Assembly: GCA_900545665.1 (NCBI GenBank)
Contig: UQZU01000002.1
Span: 1-64,000, forward strand
Origin: an uncultured Collinsella sp.
Lineage (GTDB): Bacteria > Actinomycetota > Coriobacteriia > Coriobacteriales > Coriobacteriaceae
Reading direction: 5' to 3'
DNA length: 64,000 bases
The notes below the pieces were generated by a model. The model ran no database searches and had not been told where the DNA came from. It worked only from the letters and a program-made list of their open reading frames with translations. Position numbers and translations under genes: made by a program. Within the stretch, counting starts at the first letter, position 1. Each line of letters begins with the position of its first letter. Below are positions 35,206 through 42,605 of the stretch, in pieces.

Positions 35206-35480
35206 CCGTGCATGGAGTACGATTGGACTTGCTGGGCGGAATGTGTCGCAGTTACCGCGGCCAGCTACCGTTTATCGCGTATAGCGACCGTTTGCGGAAT
35301 AAGTAACACTCCTTAATAAACCGTGTAGAATCTCAGGATGCACGGAGTTTTCCAGGGAGACGCTGTCCTTTGTTGTGTGCAAGGGGCGGCGTCTCTTTGG
35401 CGCTTGGACGCTGTTGTGCAACAGTGCGGCGGCGCGTGCCATGTATTGAAAAGCCAATGTTGAGATGGGTCGTGATAAGA
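35206..35480. other. Intergenic region before degV
   Basis: About 275 bp with no convincing gene. It contains a pair of related motifs, CTACCGTTTATCGCGTATAG and CGACCGTTTGCGG, and a hairpin-like GAGACGC...GGCGTCTC (35354-35396). No known riboswitch was recognised. Confidence 0.4.
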
Positions 35481-36335
35481 ATGGGCAAATACGTAATCGT
35501 GGTTGAATCTGGTTCGGATGTGACGCCGGAGCTCTGCGAGCGCTACGGCATCGTGCGCGTGCCCATGCATGTCACGATTGGTGACGAGACCGTCGAGGAC
35601 GGCTCGATCGATCCGCTTGAGATTTACTCGCGCTGCAACGAGTTTGGTGTGATGCCCAAGACCAGCGGCTGTGCGCCGGCAGATTTTGCGCACGTATATG
35701 ACCGTATCCATGCCGAGCAGCCCGATGCGACCATTCTGCATCTTGCGTACTCCGAGGCCACGACCTGCTCGCATCAATCATCGAAGATCGCCGCCAAGGG
35801 TCGCGACTACGTCTACTCCATGGACACGCGTTTTGTTTCGGTGGGTCAGTCGCTCGTTGTCGTCGAGACCGCCAAATACATCGAGGCTCACCCCGATGCC
35901 ACCGTCGATGAGATCTTTGCATTTACGAATTCCGTCATGGACCGTGTGTTGCTGGGTTTTGTTCCTACGGACCTTGCCTTCCTTAAGGCGGGCGGTCGCT
36001 TGTCCAACGTCGCGTTCCTGGGCGCCCACCTGCTCAAGATTAAGCCCTGCATTGAGGTAACGGGCGGTAAGTTTGTGGCGACCAAGAAGTTCCGCGGCTC
36101 TATGCTCAAATGCGCCCGCGCCTTTATTGACCACATGGTTGCGAAGGGCGAGATCGACTACTCGCACATTGGCCTGGCGTATTCGGTAGGCCTTTCCCAG
36201 GAGCTGCGCGACGACATGGAGGTCTATGCGCACGACCTGGGCTTTAAGGACGTTACCTGGACTCAGGTCGGTGGCGTCATCTCGAGCCATTGCGGCCCGA
36301 CCGCCTTCGGTGCGGTGCTCACGCTTAAAGCGTAA
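35481..36335 (+). CDS. DegV family fatty-acid-binding protein
   Basis: A 284-aa DegV/FakB-like protein. The N-terminal domain begins KYVIVVESGSDVTPELCERY and contains the conserved TSGCAPADF (TSQP-like) lipid-head motif near residue 60. The C-terminal domain has GRLSNVAFLGAHLLKIKPC and ends in SSHCGPTAFG, matching the usual H-x-GPG-like end of the family. DegV proteins bind a fatty acid for phosphorylation by FakA. No fakA is adjacent. The start ATG at 35481 is weakly supported; GTG at 35472 is an alternative. Confidence 0.9.
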   Translation: MGKYVIVVESGSDVTPELCERYGIVRVPMHVTIGDETVEDGSIDPLEIYSRCNEFGVMPKTSGCAPADFAHVYDRIHAEQPDATILHLAYSEATTCSHQSSKIAAKGRDYVYSMDTRFVSVGQSLVVVETAKYIEAHPDATVDEIFAFTNSVMDRVLLGFVPTDLAFLKAGGRLSNVAFLGAHLLKIKPCIEVTGGKFVATKKFRGSMLKCARAFIDHMVAKGEIDYSHIGLAYSVGLSQELRDDMEVYAHDLGFKDVTWTQVGGVISSHCGPTAFGAVLTLKA

Positions 36336-36521
36336 GGCCTGGCATCTATCGATTTCTATTGCCTCTGCGGCGGGCGGGTTGCGACAGCCTTCCCGCCGCT
36401 TTTGCGTAGGGTCAAATAGGACAACCCAATTGACCGCTAAACCGTTTCGCCATCATACGTATGGGCTAGAATGATTCTGGCATTTATGTAGCTAAAACCA
36501 ATGAGAGGCAAGGTAGCGGGA

Positions 36522-37340
36522 ATGGCAGAGATGACGCTCGAGGGTGTGGACGCTCGTCCTGAGGACTCCGCGTTTGCCCTGGGCCGCGTACATTCGATTG
36601 AAACGATGGGTACGGTCGACGGTCCCGGCATTCGCTTTGTGGTGTTTGTTCAGGGCTGCCCCATGCGCTGTGCGTATTGCCACAACCCCGACACCTGGTC
36701 GGTTAACGGCGGCACCATGGTGACCGTCGAGCACCTGATGGACGAGTTCCAGAGCAACCATGAGTTTTACCGCAGCGGCGGTATTACGGTGTCCGGCGGC
36801 GAGCCGCTCCTGCAGCCCGCGTTTTTAGCCGACCTGTTCCGCGCCATGCACAATAACCCTGATGGTCGCGTGCATACCTGCTTGGATAGCTGCGGCTATG
36901 CGTTCGATCCCGCGCATCCCGAGAAGTTCGATGCCGTACTCAACGAGACCGATATGGTGCTGCTCGACATCAAGCACGCCGATCCCGTTGAGCATAAAAA
37001 GCTGACCGGATGCGATCCTGCGCGCATTCTGGCGTTTGGCGATGAGCTGGCGCGTCGCAGGATCAAGGTCGTTATCCGTCACGTAGTGGTGCCGGGTATT
37101 ACCGACACGGTGGAGGAGTGCGAGGCACTCGGTCGCCTGATTGCCCCGTGGCATAACGTGGTGGGCTTGGAAATGCTGCCGTATCACACGATGGGCGTCG
37201 TCAAGTACGAGCAACTGGGCATTCCCTATAAACTTGAGGGCGTGCCCCAGATGGATACCGCGCGCATGCCCGAGCTACGCAATGCCGTTATGACCGGCAT
37301 GAAAAAGCGCCGTGCGGAGCTAAAAAACGCCATCGGCTAG
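36522..37340 (+). CDS. pflA: Pyruvate formate-lyase activating enzyme
   Basis: A 272-aa radical-SAM enzyme. The [4Fe-4S] motif is GCPMRCAYCHNPDTW (CxxxCxxC, about residue 45), followed by SGGEPLLQ. It generates the glycyl radical on PFL, here expected on Gly58 of the separate 83-aa protein at 29036. The gene is not linked to pflB, unlike the common pflBA order. ATG at 36522 is preceded by AAGGTAGCGGGA; the ATG at 36501 has no such site. Confidence 0.93.
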   Translation: MAEMTLEGVDARPEDSAFALGRVHSIETMGTVDGPGIRFVVFVQGCPMRCAYCHNPDTWSVNGGTMVTVEHLMDEFQSNHEFYRSGGITVSGGEPLLQPAFLADLFRAMHNNPDGRVHTCLDSCGYAFDPAHPEKFDAVLNETDMVLLDIKHADPVEHKKLTGCDPARILAFGDELARRRIKVVIRHVVVPGITDTVEECEALGRLIAPWHNVVGLEMLPYHTMGVVKYEQLGIPYKLEGVPQMDTARMPELRNAVMTGMKKRRAELKNAIG

Positions 37341-37463
37341 CAAGTCATTTTGCTCCTCTACGATACCCGCGCTGCGCTGGTCTAGCGGCTTCGTATTGCG
37401 CGGTTGAGTCAAAATGCTGGTACCATACCGTGAATAGCAGTTTTCACGGGTTTGGGGGATGGT

Positions 37464-38201
37464 ATGCCTACCATCGCAATCATCGGCGCACTCGAAAAAG
37501 AGGTTGCGCAGATTAAAGAAGAGCTAAACGGTGCCCATGTGACGCAAGAGGCGGGCTTGACTGTTGTAAGCGGCGAGCTCGACGGTCTGACGGTGGTCGC
37601 CACGACCGCTGGCATGGGTACCGTGAACGCCGCTGGCGCAACGCAGCATCTCATCAGCAAATATGCCCCGCAGGCCGTTGTGTTTTCGGGTATTGCGGGC
37701 GGCCTAAACCCTAAGCTCCATATTAACGACGTGGTTATAGGCAAGTGCCTGCGCTATCTCGATACCGACACGGCGCTCATTGCAGAGTCTGCACCGGGGC
37801 TCGAGGAGTTTGCCTCGACGCCGGCGTTGGCTGATGTTGCCGCCGCCGTGCTTGTCGAGCACGGGTTTGTGGACGCATCGCTGGATGTGGCGGCTGTGGA
37901 GAAGGACCCCAAACAGTTCCTGGTTGGCACTATCGCTACAGGCGACCGCTTTGTAACGGGCGATGCCATGCGCACCGCTGCGATTGAGGCCACGCATGCC
38001 GATTGCGTCGAGATGGAGGGCGCGGCAATTGCGCACATCGCGGCCAAGAATGGTGTCGATTGCCTGGTGCTGCGCGCTATCAGCGATAATTGTGACGAGG
38101 CATATGACGCGTTTTGTGAGCGCGAGTTCGATCTGGATGAGTACGCTCGTACCGCGAGCGGCATCACGCTTGACATCGCTCGTCGTATCGCCGCCGCGTA
38201 A
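37464..38201 (+). CDS. mtnN: 5'-methylthioadenosine/S-adenosylhomocysteine nucleosidase
   Basis: A 245-aa protein of the MtnN/Pfs family, slightly longer than E. coli Pfs (232 aa). The N-terminal IGALEKEV, the central GVIFSGIAGGL-like VVFSGIAGGLNPKL, and the catalytic segment CVEMEGAAIAHIA (substrate Glu and Met) near residue 180 with the SDNCDEA acid Asp are present. It recycles MTA and SAH, and feeds AI-2 synthesis where LuxS is present. ATG at 37464 behind TGGGGGATGG. Confidence 0.92.
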   Translation: MPTIAIIGALEKEVAQIKEELNGAHVTQEAGLTVVSGELDGLTVVATTAGMGTVNAAGATQHLISKYAPQAVVFSGIAGGLNPKLHINDVVIGKCLRYLDTDTALIAESAPGLEEFASTPALADVAAAVLVEHGFVDASLDVAAVEKDPKQFLVGTIATGDRFVTGDAMRTAAIEATHADCVEMEGAAIAHIAAKNGVDCLVLRAISDNCDEAYDAFCEREFDLDEYARTASGITLDIARRIAAA

Positions 38202-38243
38202 TAGCGCGCCCGTTTTGTAAAAATCTACGACCAAGGAGTGTCC

Positions 38244-38834
38244 ATGGCCGATTCCATTAACTACCAGCTTGCCAAGTTCGTCGCCAGCTATGGCAAGGTT
38301 TCGCAGATTCCCGAGTCCACCTGTCCCGAGGTGAGCTTTGTGGGCCGCTCCAACGTGGGCAAGTCCTCCATCATGAACAAGCTCTTCGGCCGCAAGAACC
38401 TCGTCAAGGTTTCGAGCACGCCGGGCAAAACGAGCAATATCAATTTCTTCGAGGCCGACGACGTGCACTTCGTCGACCTGCCGGGCTATGGTTTTGCCCG
38501 TCGTTCCAAGGCCGAGCGTGACCGCTGGGCAGAACTTATCGGCGACTTCTTCGACTCGGAGCGCAGCTTTAACCTGGTCGTGTCGCTGGTGGACATTCGC
38601 CACGATCCCAGTAAGCTCGACCATGACATGATCGACTACCTGCAGGGCAACGAGTTCAACTTTATCGTCTGCCTCACCAAGGCCGACAAGCTCAGCCGCA
38701 CCCAGCAGGCCCGCCAGGCAGCAGCCATCAAAAAGCAGCTCAACGTCCCTGCCGAGAACGTGATCATCACAAGCTCCCAAACCGGTACCGGCATCGACGA
38801 ACTCAAAAAGCGCATCGCTGAGGCTTGCCTCTAA
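38244..38834 (+). CDS. engB: Ribosome biogenesis GTPase EngB (YsxC/YihA)
   Basis: A 196-aa TRAFAC GTPase of typical EngB length. G1 GRSNVGKSS (near residue 30), G2/Switch I TPGKTSNINFF, G3 DLPGYGFA, G4 TKADK and G5 TSSQTGTG are all readable. It is needed for large ribosomal subunit assembly. ATG at 38244 follows AAGGAG. It lies 42 nt after mtnN and may share its transcript. Confidence 0.95.
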   Translation: MADSINYQLAKFVASYGKVSQIPESTCPEVSFVGRSNVGKSSIMNKLFGRKNLVKVSSTPGKTSNINFFEADDVHFVDLPGYGFARRSKAERDRWAELIGDFFDSERSFNLVVSLVDIRHDPSKLDHDMIDYLQGNEFNFIVCLTKADKLSRTQQARQAAAIKKQLNVPAENVIITSSQTGTGIDELKKRIAEACL

Positions 38835-38865
38835 TCGGGCTGCAACCCCTCAAAAGCTCTCATCT

Positions 38866-38912
38866 ATATCACCTCAGTGATAGTTATTGGTAAACTATCA
38901 CTGAGGTGATAT
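38866..38912. promoter_or_regulatory. Perfect 20-bp inverted repeat upstream of the DUF3990 gene
   Basis: Arms 38866-38885 (ATATCACCTCAGTGATAGTT) and 38893-38912 are exact complements with a 7-nt loop. It lies just before the ribosome-binding site of the DUF3990 gene. It is probably the operator for the HTH protein of the pair, and it may also end engB transcription. Confidence 0.8.
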
Positions 38913-38928
38913 TTTTTTGGAGGTCGAT

Positions 38929-39612
38929 ATGGAGCTTTGGCACGGGTCGGAGGTTGTTGTCGAACGTCCGTCGTTGGATAAATGCAGACAATTCAATGAC
39001 TATGGGCGCGGGTTTTATTGCACGCCACATGAGGAAATGGCGATGGAATGGGCATGCCGGACCGAGTCTGATGGCGTTGCCAATCGATATGAGCTTGATT
39101 TAGATGGCCTTTCGGTCTTGGATTTGGAGTCTGGGGAGTTTTCAATCCTCAATTGGCTTGCAATTCTGGCGAACAACAGAGAGTTCAATGTTTCGACGCC
39201 AGTAGCACGCGAGGGGCTTCGCTATCTACTTGATAACTGTTTAATTGATACATCTCCTTATGACGTTATTCGAGGCTATCGTGCAGACGATTCCTATTTC
39301 TCGTTTGCAAGACAGTTTGTCAACGGCATGATTTCGCTCAGGCAACTGCAACTCATTATGCGTTTGGGCGATTTGGGCATCCAATACGCTCTTATGAGTG
39401 AGCGTGCGTTTTCAGTAATCAGATTCCGCGAATGGAGGCAGGCGTTGGGATCTGAGTATTATCCCAAGCGCTTTAAGCGAGAACAGAACGCGCGGCGCAA
39501 GTACCTGGATACTGTGAATGGATTCGACTCTGAGGGTGTCTACATTAGGGATTTAATGACAGGGAGGGTTGATTTAGATGATCCAAGAGTTGACGAATTG
39601 TGGACCGAGTAG
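38929..39612 (+). CDS. DUF3990 (ADP-ribosyltransferase-like) protein, putative toxin
   Basis: A 227-aa protein whose first 150 residues fit the DUF3990 family: LWHGSEVVVERPSLDKCR, then FNDYGRGFYCTPHEEMAMEWA, the pattern of a small ADP-ribosyltransferase-like fold (His in LWHGS, Tyr in GRGFY). About 150-227 is basic and charged. It overlaps the downstream HTH gene and is preceded by a perfect palindrome, the layout of a toxin-antitoxin pair. Toxicity is inference. ATG at 38929 behind GGAGG. Codon use is more AT-rich than in the flanking genes, suggesting transfer. Confidence 0.8.
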   Translation: MELWHGSEVVVERPSLDKCRQFNDYGRGFYCTPHEEMAMEWACRTESDGVANRYELDLDGLSVLDLESGEFSILNWLAILANNREFNVSTPVAREGLRYLLDNCLIDTSPYDVIRGYRADDSYFSFARQFVNGMISLRQLQLIMRLGDLGIQYALMSERAFSVIRFREWRQALGSEYYPKRFKREQNARRKYLDTVNGFDSEGVYIRDLMTGRVDLDDPRVDELWTE

Positions 39613-40276
39613 AACATATCCCATCTATTACCTCGAGGATGCAATGAACAACCTCGGCGACTGCTTTGATTATGCCGTTAACGATTATGGAGCCGAAGGA
39701 TCGGAAGTTGCTGAACTCTTTTGCCTGAGCGGCGTAGCTCGCGAGTTCGAACGCGGCAACGCATGGGTAGTGTCGGGAAAATCGGGCGTTGAGCTGTTCG
39801 CGCTTATCGCCGAAAGGTCGGGCTATCAATCAAGGCCGATGCCAAATCGAACCTACCGATTCGAAAAGACACCGGAATATTGGACAGGCTGGATATTGGC
39901 ATACCTTCAGTGGCGCCTAGGAGAGTCTTTCGAAGATTTGCTGCATGTCGTTCCATTTGATGTGCTACGCAGTCTGTACTACCCCTGGCACGAAGCCTCG
40001 GAGGAACGTGTGGCTCGCCTCGTCTGCGATATGGCGAAGAAAGCGTCCAGGCAAACAAAACTTGCGTTAGCAAGAAAGAAGCTTAAGAAAACCCAACAAG
40101 ATCTAGCATGCGAATCGGGTGTGTCACTCCGCTCAATCCAAATGTACGAGCAGCGCCAGAGAAACATCAATGAAGCTTCGGTAACAAGCGTAAGAGCCAT
40201 AGCAAAAGCCCTCCACTGCAACATCGAAGATCTCCTAGAGCCAGTCTTCGAATACAAAGAAACCAGCGCCGCCTAA
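39578..40276 (+). CDS. HTH-domain protein partnered with DUF3990, putative antitoxin
   Basis: A 232-aa protein. The N-terminal 150 residues are of unknown fold (WTGWILAYLQWRLGESFEDLL is the most regular part). The C-terminal 70 residues are a Xre-type helix-turn-helix (LKKTQQDLACESGVSLRSIQ, about 167-220) ending in an IEDLLEP segment. It overlaps the DUF3990 gene by 35 nt with GGGAGGG before its ATG, so the two are made together. It most likely binds the upstream palindrome and neutralises the partner. Confidence 0.75.
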   Translation: MIQELTNCGPSRTYPIYYLEDAMNNLGDCFDYAVNDYGAEGSEVAELFCLSGVAREFERGNAWVVSGKSGVELFALIAERSGYQSRPMPNRTYRFEKTPEYWTGWILAYLQWRLGESFEDLLHVVPFDVLRSLYYPWHEASEERVARLVCDMAKKASRQTKLALARKKLKKTQQDLACESGVSLRSIQMYEQRQRNINEASVTSVRAIAKALHCNIEDLLEPVFEYKETSAA

Positions 40277-40424
40277 ACCAATATATTGCCAAGGTTTGTA
40301 TCTAGTAAGCGCTCCTTACCAGCAAGAGTCCCTACCAATAGATAGCGGCTTAAAGGGCCGAAATCGTATGAATGGCATTGCGACTTCCAAATGGGTGACT
40401 GCTGCTTGAAAAGCTATAGAAATA

Positions 40425-40444
40425 GGGGCCGATTTAACGGCCCC
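40425..40444 (-). terminator. Terminator of the small-protein/secreted-protein unit
   Basis: GGGGCCG-ATTTAA-CGGCCCC, followed on the minus strand by TATTTCTATAG. It lies 35 nt downstream of the 34-aa gene. The plus-strand HTH gene ends 149 nt to the left. Confidence 0.7.
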
Positions 40445-40478
40445 AAGCATCGCATAAATGGCATATACGTTTTATCAA

Positions 40479-40583
40479 CTATTTCTTGTTTTTAACCCAT
40501 TTGCAGATACGCCAAATAAGCACTCCGACGAGAATCCAAACGAGAGCGATCATAATGTCTGAGCGTGCAGGAATTGAGATCAT
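40479..40583 (-). CDS. 34-aa single-span membrane protein
   Basis: A short reading frame that starts ATG at 40583 with TTGAGGAAG six bases upstream. It encodes MISIPARSDIMIALVWILVG followed by VLIWRICKWVKNKK: a polar start, one hydrophobic span and a basic end. The charge pattern predicts a single-pass inner-membrane protein. It lies 25 nt after the secreted-protein gene, so the two are probably cotranscribed. Function unknown; a membrane partner or small toxin are possibilities only. Confidence 0.6.
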   Translation of the reverse strand: MISIPARSDIMIALVWILVGVLIWRICKWVKNKK

Positions 40584-40607
40584 TGAACTTCCTCAATTGA
40601 TGTGAGT

Positions 40608-41123
40608 CTAGTTTGCATAGGTGTGGAGCGTGCTGCCTTCCATGGTCGCTTGCAACACGGCGATACCGGACGTCATCCCCATCGATTCATAGTTGAGTCG
40701 ATATGTCGCCTGTTTCGAGTTCCATATAAAGGACTCGTTAGTTACCGTACAGCCGATAGTCGTATAGTTTTGTCCCCAAGCGCTGGTAATGAGCGAGTTC
40801 GCTATCTTGATCTTGAATTCGCGATAAATAAAAGGACTGTTGTAATAGATAGTCCAAGTTCCAGATGCGTTGTTGTAGTAACTGTCCCATATCAGGCTGG
40901 GTTCATTGGTTTTTTTAATTCCTATTACTGCAACGGTCCCATCCTTAAGCTTGATTTGATGAGACTGCTCGGGACCTTTCGTTAAATCAAAATCTTGGGT
41001 TGCGCCAGAAATTGCGACAGCATCGCTTTCTGCAGCATAAGCAGTCGAAGGGCTAAACGAGAAACATATCGGTAATATCAAAAGTATCGAGAGGAAAAAC
41101 GAAGCTTTGAGTGTGCGTAACAC
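40608..41123 (-). CDS. Secreted protein of unknown function
   Basis: A 171-aa product with a classic signal peptide: basic start (LRTLKASFF), hydrophobic core (LSILLILPICFSF) and an AYAA-ES cleavage site near residue 32. The mature part is about 140 residues, Tyr/Trp/Asn-rich and predicted mostly beta, with a single Cys. I do not recognise the family with confidence. An ATG exists at 41138, but AGGAGGTG lies inside the region it would code; that ribosome site fits the GTG at 41123. Base composition is AT-rich compared with the neighbourhood. Confidence 0.7.
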   Translation of the reverse strand: MLRTLKASFFLSILLILPICFSFSPSTAYAAESDAVAISGATQDFDLTKGPEQSHQIKLKDGTVAVIGIKKTNEPSLIWDSYYNNASGTWTIYYNSPFIYREFKIKIANSLITSAWGQNYTTIGCTVTNESFIWNSKQATYRLNYESMGMTSGIAVLQATMEGSTLHTYAN

Positions 41124-41380
41124 TTTGACCACCTCCATACTGCGATGCCTAGTTAAATAGTAGCATAGATAAACAGTTTATTATGTGACCTAAAAAGCCC
41201 CTATCTGCCCGGCGTCCCTTCAAAGCGTGGGTCCCTGTAGACATCCTCAGCAAGGTAAACGCAGGGATGGTCGGGGTGTTCCCCTCAAAATTATTCCGCA
41301 GCGCGAAGGCCTCTCGTCTGTGGCTCCGTTGGAGCACAAGATTAAATCAGCGAATGCGATTATCCTGTCGAGGCTGCGCA

Positions 41381-41497
41381 GGTCCCCTTGGGGCTTCCCC
41401 TGAAAACAATCCGCAGATCGAATTGCCCCGTCGCGCGAAGCGCACGACGGGGCAATTCATGATCGAGGACGTTTTCAGGGGAAGCCCCAAGGGGACC
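41381..41497 (-). repeat. Long 3'-end hairpin, family copy C
   Basis: Perfect 27-bp arms (41381-41407, 41471-41497). Read on the minus strand: GTCCTCGATCATG, inner stem with GTGCGC-TTC-GCGCG tip, then GATCTGCGGATT; GATC pairs with GATC. It begins 24 nt after the thrB stop and has the same orientation as thrB. Confidence 0.92.
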
Positions 41498-41520
41498 GGT
41501 GAGAGCAATGAGGCAGGGCG

Positions 41521-42402
41521 CTACAGGTACTCGATTTGAGCGCCTTCCGTGTCGCACGTCAGAATGTGCGTGTCACACTTGGGGAACTGCTCACGCAGCT
41601 TGACCTGCAGGAACTTTGCCACGATGGTGTCGTCAGTCACGGCCATGAGGGTCGAGCCGGAGCCACTGATCCAGATGGTCTTGGCGCCTCCGTTAAGGCA
41701 GGTGTCGCGCACGGCGTTGTAGTCGGGGATGAGGCGGCGGCGATAGGGCTCCTGGATGCGGTCGTCGTTGGCGGCGGCAATCAGGTCAAGGTCGCCGGTC
41801 TCCAGGCCGCGCGTCATGCCGGCGATGCGGCCCATTTGCCATACGGCGGTGGAGAGTGGAATCTCCTGTGGCACAACCTTGCGGGCCTCGCTCGTATGCA
41901 CCTCGTAGGGCGGAATCACGGTAATAAAACGCAAGCGATCGCTCACCTCGTAGCGCAGGCACTGGGGGAGCGAATCAGTCGGCGTAAAGGAGCAGACGGC
42001 GCCGCCCAGGATAGCAGGGGCGACGTTATCGGGATGGCCCTCGACCTCGGTGGCAATGCGGACGAGCTCAGCGCGGTCGACGGTGTGGCCTGTCAGTGCG
42101 GCGGCGGCCATAATGCCGGCGACGACGCAGGTGGAGCTGGAACCCAGGCCACGGGCGACGGGCACGTCGGTCTGAATGTCGATAGCAACGGGAAAAGCCG
42201 GCTCGCCCCACGCGGCCAGAGCATCGACAAAGCTCACATAGACCAGGTTATTCTCGTTTTGGAACTCCTCGGGGCAGCCCGTGATGGTGAGCTTGTCGGC
42301 GCGCTCGAAGGTGAAGTGCGAGTAGAGGCTAACGGCCATGCCGAGGGTGTCGTAGCCAATGCCCAAGTTGGCGCTTGTTGCTGGGACGGTGATCTTGATC
42401 AT
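41521..42402 (-). CDS. thrB: Homoserine kinase
   Basis: A 293-aa GHMP kinase making O-phosphohomoserine. The start MIKITVPATSANLGIGYDTLG is the substrate motif of ThrB, and the ATP-binding loop PVARGLGSSSTCVVAGI lies near residue 90. The C-terminal SGSGSTLMAV completes the GHMP signature. ATG at 42402 behind GGAGGA. It lies downstream of thrC on the same strand, but a terminator and a long hairpin separate them, so it may have its own promoter. Confidence 0.95.
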   Translation of the reverse strand: MIKITVPATSANLGIGYDTLGMAVSLYSHFTFERADKLTITGCPEEFQNENNLVYVSFVDALAAWGEPAFPVAIDIQTDVPVARGLGSSSTCVVAGIMAAAALTGHTVDRAELVRIATEVEGHPDNVAPAILGGAVCSFTPTDSLPQCLRYEVSDRLRFITVIPPYEVHTSEARKVVPQEIPLSTAVWQMGRIAGMTRGLETGDLDLIAAANDDRIQEPYRRRLIPDYNAVRDTCLNGGAKTIWISGSGSTLMAVTDDTIVAKFLQVKLREQFPKCDTHILTCDTEGAQIEYL

Positions 42403-42415
42403 GTGAGTCCTCCTG

Positions 42416-42527
42416 GCGTGCCTGGCTGTTTAGTTCGCTGCTCGGGCAGTCCTGCGCAAGACGGAAAGCACATTAAGTGCTTTCCTTTGCGTGCGGAACT
42501 CGCGACGAACTAAACAGCCAGGCACGC
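42416..42527 (+). repeat. Long hairpin between thrC and thrB, divergent family copy D
   Basis: Perfect 22-bp arms (42416-42437, 42506-42527) and a small inner hairpin (GAAAGCAC-ATTAA-GTGCTTTC). The internal loops contain CTCGGGCA and TGCGGAA, the cores of the boxes seen in copies A-C, E and F, but are longer. Its box order points opposite to thrC. Confidence 0.8.
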
Positions 42528-42573
42528 TATGCGCGTTCGTCATCATCCCGGTGGGTGTCTGATAAAAGAAGGT

Positions 42574-42593
42574 GCGCCGGCTTTTGCCGGCGC
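42574..42593 (-). terminator. Terminator of thrC
   Basis: GCGCCGGC/GCCGGCGC stem with a four-base loop, 13 nt beyond the thrC stop. On the minus strand it is followed by ACCTTCTTTTATC. Confidence 0.8.
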
Positions 42594-42605
42594 TTAATAA
42601 GGGTT

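Noticed and set aside
35206..35480. Small gene upstream of degV
   Set aside because: Open frames here lack ribosome-binding sites and recognisable sequence, and the longer degV-frame extension has no supported start.
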